The translations under genes were made by a program, and so were the position numbers. DNA of 64,000 nt from Pseudomonadota bacterium (GTDB lineage: Bacteria > Pseudomonadota > Alphaproteobacteria > Rhizobiales > Aestuariivirgaceae), in contig CAUJIO010000013.1 of NCBI GenBank assembly GCA_963205315.1, positions 1 through 64,000 on the forward strand, given 5' to 3'. Below the pieces are notes generated by a model that worked only from the letters and a program-made list of their open reading frames with translations, was not told the DNA's origin and made no database searches. Below, piece by piece: positions 52,971 through 61,894 of the stretch (position 1 is the first letter of the stretch; the number at the start of each line of letters is the position of its first letter).

Positions 52971-53639
52971 TCAAGGGCGTTCCGGGCCAGCGAGATACAT
53001 AGCCGCAAGATCGTCAATTTTCCTGGCATTGCTGGCAAGATCAGCATCACCATCCAGCGTCAGCATTGGCAATCCTGCATGTTTGGTGAACAGGCCGATC
53101 ACCAGCTGGTAAGTCTCCTCGGCCTGCTGCAGCCGGGCTTGTACTTGGGCCGGAGCCTTGCCATCGAAGCGGCTGTTGCCGTTGCTCCGGCTGGCGATGC
53201 GCTCGGCGGCAAGGGCCGGTGAAACGGAAACCCAGACAAGATGATCCGGCGCGTAGGGCGCAAGCGCCCGCACGACCGCCTCAAGCCGGTGTGGCGGATA
53301 ACTTTCGGTTTCAATGACCAGCGACCACAGCTTCTGCACCATGCCCTGGTCCATGATGACCAGGCGCCGTTTGCCGCGGCGATAGCTTCGCAAGGCAAAG
53401 ATAAGCTTCAGGGCGCGAAGAAGATTGTAGAGCCTGAAGGGCCGGATGGCGGACGCCAGACGAAACGCAGCGCTTGTCACCGGCCAATCGGGGCGCGCCA
53501 GGACCGCCTCGACCCAGGAGAAGTCACGGCGGCCGACATGCGGGGTCGCCATGGAGGTGGTCAGGCTGGTCTTGCCCGCACCCGGAAGGCCCGCCAGTTC
53601 GATCACCACGGGGGCGCCTCCTGGACGCTGCGCCCTCAT
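52971..53639 (-). CDS. P-loop kinase-like protein
   Basis: A 222-residue protein. A Walker A motif IELAGLPGAGKTSLT is at about residue 14, and a Walker B-like LVIMDQGM near 96. Similar short P-loop proteins occur in capsule and exopolysaccharide clusters without known activity. The ATG at 53639 overlaps the previous gene end by 4 bases; a longer frame to 53768 runs into that gene. Last gene of a three-gene operon; the 101-bp repeat follows. Confidence 0.8.
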   Translation of the reverse strand: MRAQRPGGAPVVIELAGLPGAGKTSLTTSMATPHVGRRDFSWVEAVLARPDWPVTSAAFRLASAIRPFRLYNLLRALKLIFALRSYRRGKRRLVIMDQGMVQKLWSLVIETESYPPHRLEAVVRALAPYAPDHLVWVSVSPALAAERIASRSNGNSRFDGKAPAQVQARLQQAEETYQLVIGLFTKHAGLPMLTLDGDADLASNARKIDDLAAMYLAGPERP

Positions 53640-55129
53640 GCCGGCCGACGGGTCAGATGCGCCCAGATGGCGCGCTTGGCGGCCAGCAGCACGTCCGCGT
53701 AGGGTTGCTCGGCATCGATGACGGCCACGGCACATTGCGGAAATTCGAGCGCGTCCACGATCTGGCATTTGCGCGCGATGTTATCAAAGTCATGATCGGG
53801 CTTGCGCGCATGCGCAGCTTCGGGGCTGATCTTCAGCTTGATGACTATATCCGGTCCGAGCTCACGGGCCTGATCATAGTATGTCATTTCCTTGCGTGCG
53901 GCCCACTCGAAGCTGCGGCCGCCCTGAATTTTCGGCCCGTCGCTGATGCCGATCACCTGGGTCTGGGGGTAGCGGTCGGTCAGGACCATGCTTCCGCCCG
54001 CCGTGAGCTTCCGCGCGGCGCGCAGCAGGCGAATCTTGTGACGCATGATGACCAGCTGATAGAGTTCGGCGGTCTTGCCGAAAACTCCACGCGGTTTTTC
54101 AGGCTTGACCTCACCGTTCTTGCGGGACTTGTTTTCCTTGCGGCCCTTGATCAGCCTCACCAGCCCGCGGATGCCGCGGCGAAGCCAGTCGAGTGCATGA
54201 GTTCCACCGTCACCGGAACCCATGTAGTAGCTGTGGACATCGAGCTTGAACCGAAGCCACTTGTGCAGATCGCGGCCGAGCGTGGATTTCCCCGCGCCAT
54301 CACTTCCCACCAGCGCGATCATGAGGCCGGGCTTGGGCAGGGTCTTGCCGGTGCGGATGTCCGGCATCAGCTTGCGCAGGACCTTTGCCACCGCCATGTG
54401 AGTGTTGCGGCCGGCGGCCATGATCAGGGCTGCGGGCCACGACATGCGGAAGTTCGGGCGGAGTTCGCCGTAGAGCAGTTTCGCGACGGGGATGACAGCG
54501 GATGGCGACAACGACTCATCGTTCAGCACCGGCAGGACCCGCGCGGCATCGACACGCGGGAACAGTTCCGCCAGCAGGCGAGTCAATTCGCCGGGCGAGG
54601 CATCAGCGCGCAGCCAGTTCAGTTCGCGCATGATATGCGAGGGAATCTTGTTGCCAAACCAGCGGCGCCAGGGAGGCATCTTCGCCCAGATGCGCACCAG
54701 CAGGATCAGCAGTTCCATTTCGGCGCTGGGGATTGGCCAGCCGGATGACGGGTCCTCGCGCAGGTTTGCCATGAGCGTGGCGCCCCACGGAAGTCGCAAA
54801 TGCTTGACGCGCTTCAGGCCGGTCATCAATGCATAGTGAAGATGCAGATGCAGGAAGCGCCCGGACGCATCATCGAGCACCAGCCAGTCGCCGATGCCCG
54901 GATAAGTGCCCCAGACCTGGCTGTTGATTTCAGCCGCGTTGAGACCCGCCATCACTGTTTCGAAGGCGGCACGGTCAGCGGGCGCGACATAGATGTCGAT
55001 ATCGGTGAGGCCGGCCAGTGCCTCAGCGAGGTGGTCGTTGCTCTTCCAGTGCACGAAATGTACGCCGGCCTGCTTCAGTGCGGCGCACATCGCAAGGGCT
55101 GCTGCAAGCGGGAAAGGTTTGCCGGTCAC
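53636..55129 (-). CDS. Nucleotidyltransferase-like / thymidylate-kinase-like fusion protein
   Basis: A 497-residue two-domain protein. The N-terminal half carries HWKSN (27-31) and DIDIYV (43-48), a nucleotidyltransferase-type Asp pair. The C half is a P-loop kinase of the thymidylate-kinase fold: GSDGAGKST (275-283) and DRYP (385-388). This fusion is known only from surface-polysaccharide clusters and has no assigned reaction. It starts at a GTG in a 4-base overlap with the glycosyltransferase gene; a longer frame reaches 55336 but overlaps that gene by 200 bases. Confidence 0.8.
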   Translation of the reverse strand: MTGKPFPLAAALAMCAALKQAGVHFVHWKSNDHLAEALAGLTDIDIYVAPADRAAFETVMAGLNAAEINSQVWGTYPGIGDWLVLDDASGRFLHLHLHYALMTGLKRVKHLRLPWGATLMANLREDPSSGWPIPSAEMELLILLVRIWAKMPPWRRWFGNKIPSHIMRELNWLRADASPGELTRLLAELFPRVDAARVLPVLNDESLSPSAVIPVAKLLYGELRPNFRMSWPAALIMAAGRNTHMAVAKVLRKLMPDIRTGKTLPKPGLMIALVGSDGAGKSTLGRDLHKWLRFKLDVHSYYMGSGDGGTHALDWLRRGIRGLVRLIKGRKENKSRKNGEVKPEKPRGVFGKTAELYQLVIMRHKIRLLRAARKLTAGGSMVLTDRYPQTQVIGISDGPKIQGGRSFEWAARKEMTYYDQARELGPDIVIKLKISPEAAHARKPDHDFDNIARKCQIVDALEFPQCAVAVIDAEQPYADVLLAAKRAIWAHLTRRPA

Positions 55130-55860
55130 GCGCGGGCGGCCTTGTTGGTGGCGCGGATGCGGCGCCACGTCGGCCACAGTGCAATTGCAAGCGCGGCCTT
55201 CATCAGCTTCGAGCGCGAATTGTAGCCCTTCAGATGCAGGATCTTCGGAGCCGGTTCGCCGCCAAAGCGCGACAGCGGAATATAGCGCTTGTTGTATTCG
55301 GGGCCGAAAACATAGAAGCGCGCGTCTGAGCGCCACAGCGCCTCCCGGAAGGGAATCTGATCGCGCTTGAAGCCGCCCTGGTCATAGATGCGGCACCAGT
55401 CCGCGAACAAGGCATCGCTTGCCACGCCCTTTTTATAGAGCATTACGCCGCAATTGATCTGCGGGAAGGCCTTGGGAATATCGGCGCTGTGCGTCAGCAG
55501 CCGCTTGGGCGATTCACGGAAGCGCACATGCGCGCCAGCGATGTCGAATTTCTCCAGCAGGCGGAAGAGATCCTGGAGATCGGTCGTCACGCGTGTGTCG
55601 GAGTCGAGATAAAGCGTTTCGCGGAACGGCGAGCGCGCGATGAATTCGTGCTTGCGGCGGCTGGCGCCTTCGCCCATCTGGGCGACGTAGTGAAAGGGTG
55701 CGCCCGACACCTGTTGATCGGTGAATATCGCGATGCCGGCCCAAGGGTTGGTTTCGGCAACCGACTGCGCGGCTTCGATCGCGGCACTGGTGTATTTTGC
55801 ACCCGTTACGATGAACAGAACGCCTCTGTCATGCGTCACATTCGAAAAATCGCGATCCAA
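55126..55860 (-). CDS. Glycosyltransferase-like protein (GT-A fold)
   Basis: A 244-residue protein. It starts RGVLFIVTGAKYTSAAIEAAQSV and has ETLYLDSDTRVTTDLQDLF with a DxD metal motif (about residue 84), the core of GT8-like transferases; FPQINCGVMLYKKG follows. It should add a sugar from a nucleotide donor. The start at 55860 is a TTG with weak ribosome site; no better start was found. It heads the minus-strand kinase operon and is divergent from the NTP-transferase gene. Confidence 0.72.
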   Translation of the reverse strand: MDRDFSNVTHDRGVLFIVTGAKYTSAAIEAAQSVAETNPWAGIAIFTDQQVSGAPFHYVAQMGEGASRRKHEFIARSPFRETLYLDSDTRVTTDLQDLFRLLEKFDIAGAHVRFRESPKRLLTHSADIPKAFPQINCGVMLYKKGVASDALFADWCRIYDQGGFKRDQIPFREALWRSDARFYVFGPEYNKRYIPLSRFGGEPAPKILHLKGYNSRSKLMKAALAIALWPTWRRIRATNKAARA

Positions 55861-56018
55861 GAACCTGAAATACCCTGATTGAAACCGCTGATGGGTTGAG
55901 ACTGACGACCTGGCCCCTGATGGGCAGCCGGTATCCTGATGGCGGGCGATATACAGCCCGGTTCCCCCAATATCAAGCCAAGGGTTTGGTGCGCTTGAAC
56001 TGATGGCGGTGACGCCCT

Positions 56019-56837
56019 ATGCCTCAGCCCGATGCGCCACACTCGCGAGCACCGTCCTTGACCGCCGGACAATGGACCGCCCTGATCCTCGCTGCCGGAC
56101 GAGGGCCCAACGATCCCATGGCCAAGGCCTATGGGGTGACCAACAAATGTGTCATCGCCATTGCCGCCGTGCCAATGCTGCGGCGGGTGGCCGATGCCCT
56201 GCGGCAGGCGCCTTCCGTGTCGCGCATCGTGATCTCGATCGAGGATGCGGCACTGGTTGAGCTTGCCGGGCCCGGCGTTCAGGCCATTGCCCCGTCCTCC
56301 AGTGCGCCTGCTTCGGTGATCGCCGCTGTTGCTTCGGGTGCCGTCACCTATCCCGTCCTCATCACGACCGGAGACCATGCGCTGCTGACGCCCTCCATGG
56401 TCGAGCATTTCTGCGCCGCGGCGGAAACATCGGGCGCCGATTTCTGTGCCGGACTGGCGCGGGCCGAGACGATTCTCGCCGCCTATCCGCAATCGATCCG
56501 CACCTTCTTCACGCTTGGGCCTGACCGCGTATCCGGCTGCAATCTGTTTGCACTCCGCAATGCCAATGGGCTGAAGCTGCTCGAACGCTGGCAGTACCTG
56601 GAACAAGTGCGCAAGAAGCCCTGGCGGCTGGTTGCCGCCTTCGGCATCGCGCCGCTGATCGGCTTTCTCACCGGCAGCCTCACGCTCGACAAGGCCTTCG
56701 CGATCATTTCGCGCCGGCTGGGTCTCATTGCCAGTCCGGTGATTATGCCGTTTGCCGAAGCCGCCATCGATGTCGACAAGCCCGCCGACAAGGACCTGGC
56801 GGAGTCGATCCTCGCGGCGCGCGGGCCCGCACCATGA
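56019..56837 (+). CDS. MobA-like NTP transferase
   Basis: A 272-residue nucleotidyltransferase. The NTP site is ALILAAGRGPNDPMAK (about 21-36), and NKCVIAIAAVPML gives the family lysine. A DH pair in TTGDHALL may hold metal. It would activate a sugar or alcohol phosphate by joining it to a nucleotide. It overlaps the lipid-kinase start by 4 bases, which suggests one pathway with the next two genes. Confidence 0.78.
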   Translation: MPQPDAPHSRAPSLTAGQWTALILAAGRGPNDPMAKAYGVTNKCVIAIAAVPMLRRVADALRQAPSVSRIVISIEDAALVELAGPGVQAIAPSSSAPASVIAAVASGAVTYPVLITTGDHALLTPSMVEHFCAAAETSGADFCAGLARAETILAAYPQSIRTFFTLGPDRVSGCNLFALRNANGLKLLERWQYLEQVRKKPWRLVAAFGIAPLIGFLTGSLTLDKAFAIISRRLGLIASPVIMPFAEAAIDVDKPADKDLAESILAARGPAP

Positions 56838-57787
56838 GGGCAGGACTGATCGTAAATCCGCGATCGGGCAAGACCAGCGGCAAGGGGCTGGTTCTCGCCA
56901 ATCGGCTCCAGGGCCGCGGCGCCGTCAGCATCAAGATCATCGAGAACTTCGCGGCACTGCCGGAGCTGCTGCAGGAATGTGCCAGCGAGGCCGTCACCGA
57001 TCTGTTCATCAGTTCGGGCGACGGGACGATACAAGCGATACAAACGCTGCTGGCCGAGCGCCGCCCTTTTCCCCATCTCCCAAACTTGTGCCTGCTGCCG
57101 CACGGGACGACCAACATGACGGCGGCCGATCTGGGCTTTCGCCACCGCAGCATCGACGCGCAGGCACGCATGCTGCAAGAACTGCACGTGTCCGAACGCT
57201 GCCGCCGGCCAACGCTGCGCATCGCCAATCCGCGCGACGGGCAACCACGCCACGGCATGTTCCTCGGCACCGGCGCCATTACCGAAGCAACCTCTTATTG
57301 CCAGCGCGTATTCAATGCCCGGGGCGTGAAGGGCAACTGGGCGACGTTCGCGACCCTGGCAGGGGCTGTGGGACGAACCATGTTCAGTGCCTCCAATCCG
57401 AATGACCCAAACCGCTTCGACCGGCCCTACCCGATCTCCGTGACGGCAAATGGAAGACCGGCAAGTTCCGGCCTTCAACTGCTGATGCTGGTGACGACGC
57501 TGGAGAAACTCATTCTCGGAACCCGGCCCTTCTGGGGCGATGGCGATGGAGCGATCCGCGCCACCGTTCTCCCCTATCCGGTGCCGAACCTGGTGCGCTG
57601 GCTGCTACCGATCATGTACGGCGGTGACGGCCGCAAAGGTCCGCGCGGCGCGATCAGCTTGCGGGCAAAACACCTTGAGGTCTCGACACCCATCGATTTC
57701 GTACTCGACGGCGAGTTCTTCTCGCCACCGGAGAATGAAGCATTGCGGATCGAAACCGGCCCCGACTTTACCTATATCCGTGCCTAG
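56834..57787 (+). CDS. Diacylglycerol-kinase-family lipid kinase
   Basis: A 317-residue kinase of the DAGK/sphingosine-kinase fold. GLIVNPRSGK, the nucleotide motif SSGDGTIQ (about 57) and LLPHGTTNMTAADLG (about 92) are clear, and the C-terminal beta domain is complete. Relatives phosphorylate diacylglycerol or other lipid hydroxyls at the inner membrane. Overlaps the upstream NTP-transferase and lies directly against the next gene (no gap). Confidence 0.88.
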   Translation: MRAGLIVNPRSGKTSGKGLVLANRLQGRGAVSIKIIENFAALPELLQECASEAVTDLFISSGDGTIQAIQTLLAERRPFPHLPNLCLLPHGTTNMTAADLGFRHRSIDAQARMLQELHVSERCRRPTLRIANPRDGQPRHGMFLGTGAITEATSYCQRVFNARGVKGNWATFATLAGAVGRTMFSASNPNDPNRFDRPYPISVTANGRPASSGLQLLMLVTTLEKLILGTRPFWGDGDGAIRATVLPYPVPNLVRWLLPIMYGGDGRKGPRGAISLRAKHLEVSTPIDFVLDGEFFSPPENEALRIETGPDFTYIRA

Positions 57788-58642
57788 ATGACCCTCGCAG
57801 AGCTCATTTCCCGTACGCTTGACCAGCCTGTTCCGGCCGAGATCCGCGCTGTGGCGGCACATATTGCATCGGGAAGGCCTGGCGTGGCGGCGATCCTCGC
57901 CTATGGATCATGCTTGCGCGGTGTTGCCACCTCGGACTCGTTGATCGACCTCTATGTGCTTACCGACGATCTGGCTGGAGTCAGCGGCAATCTCGTCAGC
58001 TGCCTGGCCTGCCGCGCCGTGCCGCCCAATGTCTATTACAGCGAGTGCGATATTGCGGGAGAGCGCTATCGCGCCAAATTCGCGGTGCTGCCCTTGTCCC
58101 TGTTTGCAAGCTGGATGACTGCGGACAATCCGTATTTCTGGGCGCGGTTCTCACAGCCCTCGGCGTTGCTGCATGCGGCCAGTGCAGAGGCGCGGCAACA
58201 GGTGATCGCTGCTGTGGAAACGGCCATAACCACAATGTACCGAAACGCAAGGGGCGTATCGGCTGCCAGCGACCCTGCGGACGTGTGGGCGGCAGGATTT
58301 GCCGAGACTTACCAGACCGAGTTGCGCCCTGAATCGGCCAGCCGTGGTTCGATGATCGCCGCAGCACAGGCGGACTATTACCGGGAGGCGGCTGCGCTCC
58401 TCGGTGATCTGCCGCCACTTCCGGCCAATTGGCCGGCGCGGCGCTTCCGGGGCAAGCTATGGTCGGTGGTGCGGCTGATCAAGGCGTCCTTCACCTTTGC
58501 AGGCGGGGCGGACTACATGGTGTGGAAGATTGAACGGCATTCCGGCCACCGCATCGAGCTCACCGACTGGCAGCGGCGCCACCCGATCATCACCGGCCTG
58601 CGGCTCCTGCCGCGCATGTTGAAGCGCGGCGCCGTGCGCTAG
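57788..58642 (+). CDS. Tam41-like (phosphatidate cytidylyltransferase-like) protein
   Basis: A 284-residue nucleotidyltransferase-fold protein. Landmarks: AYGSCLRG (about 38) and DLYVLTDD, the G-S and acidic residues of this fold, VYYSEC, YRAKFAVLPLSLFASW, and a C-terminal FTFAGGADYMVWKIERHSGH. By eye these match the mitochondrial CDP-DAG synthase Tam41, although identity must be low. It would make CDP-diacylglycerol from CTP and phosphatidate. Its stop is 0 bases from the lipid kinase; it is convergent with the GT4 gene, overlapping by 4 bases. Confidence 0.5.
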   Translation: MTLAELISRTLDQPVPAEIRAVAAHIASGRPGVAAILAYGSCLRGVATSDSLIDLYVLTDDLAGVSGNLVSCLACRAVPPNVYYSECDIAGERYRAKFAVLPLSLFASWMTADNPYFWARFSQPSALLHAASAEARQQVIAAVETAITTMYRNARGVSAASDPADVWAAGFAETYQTELRPESASRGSMIAAAQADYYREAAALLGDLPPLPANWPARRFRGKLWSVVRLIKASFTFAGGADYMVWKIERHSGHRIELTDWQRRHPIITGLRLLPRMLKRGAVR

Positions 58643-59805
58643 ACCTTCAGTGTACGGATGAATAGCCGGACATACGCATCCAGCGTGCGCGTCAAGTCGA
58701 ACTGTTCGACATGCGATTGCAATGCGGCGCTGTCACGTGGTTCGCGCAAGCGCCGGACGATCGCAGCGGCGAGGCCAGCGACATCGCCTGGCTCGACGAC
58801 GAGGCCGGGGCCCAAAGGCTCGACCACTTCGGCAATGCCTGTCGGGCAGCGATAGGCGACCACGGGCGTGCCGCAAGCGAGCGCTTCGAGCACCACATTG
58901 CTGGAGCCTTCCCAGCGCGAGGAGACAGCCAAGAGTGCCGCATGCCGCATCCAGCGCCAGGGATTGGCGTCAAAGCCCGGGAGCAGGACGGCATCGGCAA
59001 GACCCAGCTTTGCTGCCTGCCTTTCCAACGCGCCGCGCCTGTCCGGCGATCCGTCACCAAGAATGACAAGCCGGGCCGGACTATCGCGCCGCACGACTGC
59101 AAGCGTGCGGATGAGATCGGCAAAATTCTTCTGCCGGGAAAAGCGGCCTGCCGCGAGGATGACGGGGTGCGCGCCCTCCTGCATCCACGCGTGATCGAGT
59201 GGCTGGTCCGCGGCCTCCCTGATCTTCGCAAGGCTGACGCCATTGGGGATGACGCTGACATTATGTGGTGAAAGGCCAAGCTCCTGAACGAGGTGACCGC
59301 CCAGTTCATGGCAGACGGCGATGACACGGGCGAAATCCCGATATTGCAGGCGGGTGACTGCATCGATGGCGGAACCCACAGGGCCCGGCAGATCTTGGCC
59401 AAGTGCTGCGCCGATCGGATGCTTCAGCGTGGCGTTGCTTGCCCTGGCCCAAAGCTTCACGTCAGCAGGCCTTCCTGCCAGGCGATAGGCCAGGCTGGCC
59501 GCTACGTGCATGTGATTGCCGGAGGACAAGGCAATGCGCGGGCGCGTCTGTTTAAGGTATGCCGCAAGCTGCGGAATGGCGCGGGTGAGATCCAGCGTGC
59601 GGCCAAGGTTGCCGCCTCCAAGATCGGCAGAGCGCAGTACGACACCCGATGGCACCTCGGCCAACAGCGGCCCATTGCCCGTCACGGTCCAGAGTTCGGT
59701 CGTCAGGCCTGCGGCGGCGGCGGCACCCGCAATGCGCAGCGCATTGCGCACCACGCCGCTTGCCCGGAGATCAAAGCCCAGAATACTGACGTCGGGCCTC
59801 GTCAT
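58639..59805 (-). CDS. Glycosyltransferase, GT4 family
   Basis: A 388-residue GT-B transferase. The C half is typical: LAAGRFSRQKNFADLIRTL (donor site start), RLVILGDGSPDRRGALE, and SSRWEGSSNVVLEALACGTPVVAY with the ExxxxxE donor pattern. The N half has a helical acceptor domain. It would transfer a sugar to a lipid-linked acceptor. Separated by 3 bases from the epimerase gene upstream on the minus strand. Confidence 0.92.
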   Translation of the reverse strand: MTRPDVSILGFDLRASGVVRNALRIAGAAAAAGLTTELWTVTGNGPLLAEVPSGVVLRSADLGGGNLGRTLDLTRAIPQLAAYLKQTRPRIALSSGNHMHVAASLAYRLAGRPADVKLWARASNATLKHPIGAALGQDLPGPVGSAIDAVTRLQYRDFARVIAVCHELGGHLVQELGLSPHNVSVIPNGVSLAKIREAADQPLDHAWMQEGAHPVILAAGRFSRQKNFADLIRTLAVVRRDSPARLVILGDGSPDRRGALERQAAKLGLADAVLLPGFDANPWRWMRHAALLAVSSRWEGSSNVVLEALACGTPVVAYRCPTGIAEVVEPLGPGLVVEPGDVAGLAAAIVRRLREPRDSAALQSHVEQFDLTRTLDAYVRLFIRTLKV

Positions 59806-59808
59806 GCC

Positions 59809-60822
59809 TCAGCACTTGTAATAGTCGCGGTACCACTGCACGAATTTTGCGACGCCCTGGTGATAGTCGGTGACCGGACGGAAGCCCGTCAGCTTCTGCA
59901 GCAGCGAAATGTCGGCCCAGGTGGTAACGACATCCCCCGGCTGCATCGGCATGAAGTTTTTCAGTGCCTTCTTGCCCAGCGATGTCTCGATGGCTTCGAC
60001 GAAATCGAGCAGCTTCACCTTGTCGGCATTGCCGATGTTGACAACCCGATAGGGTGCAACTGGCGAGAGGCTGTCGCCCTCCGGCACTGCTTCTCCTTCG
60101 GCCGGCCGCCGTGGCGGCACATCGATCAGCAGGCGGATGCCGCGCACGATGTCATCGACATAGGTAAAATCGCGGTACATGACGCCGTTGTTGTAGATGT
60201 CGATGGGCCTGCCCTCGAGGATGGCCCGGGTGAACTTGAAGAAGGCCATGTCGGGGCGTCCCCAGGGTCCATAGACCGTGAAGAAGCGAAACATGGTGAC
60301 GGGCAGATTCCACAGATGCGCATAGGTGTGGCCCATGGCTTCGCTGGCCTTCTTGGTGGCGGCGTAAATGGTCAGCGGCAGGTCGGCCTTGTCGGTTTCG
60401 CGGAAGGGCATCTGCGTGTTGCCGCCATAGACGGACGACGTCGAGGCCATGAGAAAATGCTGCACGTTCTGTTCGCGGGCGCATTCCAGCAGATTGAAGG
60501 TGCCGGTGATGTTGGTGTCGACGTAAGCGCGGGGATTTTGAAGGCTGTAACGTACGCCCGCCTGCGCCGCGAGGTGAACGATCACGTCCGGACGGAAAGC
60601 TTTCACCGATTCACGGAGCCGGTCTGCATCCTGCATCATGCCGATTGTGGCCGTGAAGTTCGGGTTTTCTCCGAGGATGGCGTGGCGGCGCTCCTTGAGG
60701 CTGACCTCGTAGTAGTCGGTCATCCCGTCAAAGCCATGCACCACGAAGCCCTCGTCCAGCAATTGCCGGGCAAGATGAAATCCGATGAAACCGGCGCTGC
60801 CGGTGATGAGAATACGCCTCAT
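59809..60822 (-). CDS. NAD-dependent nucleotide-sugar epimerase (UDP-glucuronate 4-epimerase-like)
   Basis: A 337-residue SDR of the extended type. MRRILITGSAGFIGFHLAR gives the Rossmann motif, STSSVYGG the catalytic Ser, and YAATKKASE the Tyr/Lys. The long middle with GPWGRPDMAFFKFTRAILEG is typical of UDP-glucuronate/galacturonate C4 epimerases, which feed galacturonic acid to surface polysaccharides. AAGGG precedes the ATG at 60822. It is in an operon with the GT4 gene. Confidence 0.9.
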   Translation of the reverse strand: MRRILITGSAGFIGFHLARQLLDEGFVVHGFDGMTDYYEVSLKERRHAILGENPNFTATIGMMQDADRLRESVKAFRPDVIVHLAAQAGVRYSLQNPRAYVDTNITGTFNLLECAREQNVQHFLMASTSSVYGGNTQMPFRETDKADLPLTIYAATKKASEAMGHTYAHLWNLPVTMFRFFTVYGPWGRPDMAFFKFTRAILEGRPIDIYNNGVMYRDFTYVDDIVRGIRLLIDVPPRRPAEGEAVPEGDSLSPVAPYRVVNIGNADKVKLLDFVEAIETSLGKKALKNFMPMQPGDVVTTWADISLLQKLTGFRPVTDYHQGVAKFVQWYRDYYKC

Positions 60823-61019
60823 GCCAAACCCTTGCTGAAATGCCGCGACCCGGCACCGTCTAGCCTGCGGCGCGCGTCTGAGTCCAGAGGACCGGTGATG
60901 GGCATTGGCAAGCACCGATCATCAGTGACAGAGTCCGTCCGGCGTTCGATTCGCCGTCTGGACATGCTCGGCAGCATCCAGGGCCACAGCAACGCGATTT
61001 TGCAGGTAAGGCGCGCTCC

Positions 61020-61802
61020 ATGTCCAACAAGACTGATATTTTCTTCCACCTGAACGGCCAGACCGCCATTGTGACCGGCGGCGGTGGCGGCATCGGCAAG
61101 TCAGCTTGCGTTCTGCTCGCGCAGGCCGGCGCCCGGATCATTGTGGCCGATCGCGACCTCAGCTCCGCCAGCGACACGGCAGCCGAAATCGTGGCGGAGG
61201 GCGGAACCGCGCGTGCCTCGCAGATGGACGTTGCGGATGAAACATCTGTCACGGCTGTCTTTGAAGACGTGATGCGGAGTGAGGGCCGGATCGATCTGCT
61301 GGTAAACAATGCCGGCCTGGCGATCCGGAGGTCCGCCACCGAGGTCGACCTCGCGGATTGGGAGCGCGTCGTCGCCGTGAACATGACGGGTGTCTTTCTC
61401 TGCGCACGAACCGCTGCCCGGTACATGATTGCAGCGGGCCAGGGCGGCTGCATCGTCAATGTCGCATCGATCATGGGACTATCGGGCGGCGGGCTCTACC
61501 CGAATATTTCCTACCAGACCACAAAGGGGGCAGTGGTCAACATGACACGCGCCCTCGCCGTTGAATGGGCATCGCATGGCATCAGGGTCAACGCGGTCGC
61601 ACCAACCTATGTGCGCACAGCATTCATTGCGCCCCTGCTGGCGCAGCCGGACCTTGTCCGGAAGATCGAAGCGATGACGCCGCTCGGGCGGCTTGCAGAG
61701 CCTGACGAAGTCGCCGCCGCCATCCTGTTCCTGGCGGGACGCGGTGCTGCGATGATCACCGGGCATACGTTGCCGGTCGACGGCGGATTTCTGGCGCAAT
61801 AG
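61020..61802 (+). CDS. Short-chain dehydrogenase/reductase
   Basis: A 260-residue classical SDR. TGGGGGIGK (about 20), NNAGLAI, the NVASIMG Ser and YQTTKG with catalytic Tyr/Lys are present, and the tail LPVDGGFLAQ is complete. No substrate is evident. AGGTAAGG lies upstream. It is divergent from the epimerase gene and convergent with a secreted-protein gene. Confidence 0.9.
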   Translation: MSNKTDIFFHLNGQTAIVTGGGGGIGKSACVLLAQAGARIIVADRDLSSASDTAAEIVAEGGTARASQMDVADETSVTAVFEDVMRSEGRIDLLVNNAGLAIRRSATEVDLADWERVVAVNMTGVFLCARTAARYMIAAGQGGCIVNVASIMGLSGGGLYPNISYQTTKGAVVNMTRALAVEWASHGIRVNAVAPTYVRTAFIAPLLAQPDLVRKIEAMTPLGRLAEPDEVAAAILFLAGRGAAMITGHTLPVDGGFLAQ

Positions 61803-61894
61803 CGCTCGCTTCAACTTTAGTGTGGACGTCAGGCCCCGGACTGTGAGAGTGGCCGATACAGACGCAGCATGGTGACTTGCTGCCTCATGACTAC

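Noticed and set aside
59293-61053. Long plus-strand open frame of 586 codons antisense to the GT4 and epimerase genes
   Set aside because: It is a shadow of high-GC codon bias. The minus-strand genes show clear families and motifs; the shadow shows none and lacks a ribosome site.
60898-61053. Possible small 51-residue protein before the SDR gene
   Set aside because: It overlaps the SDR start in another frame, has no domain and no strong ribosome site.
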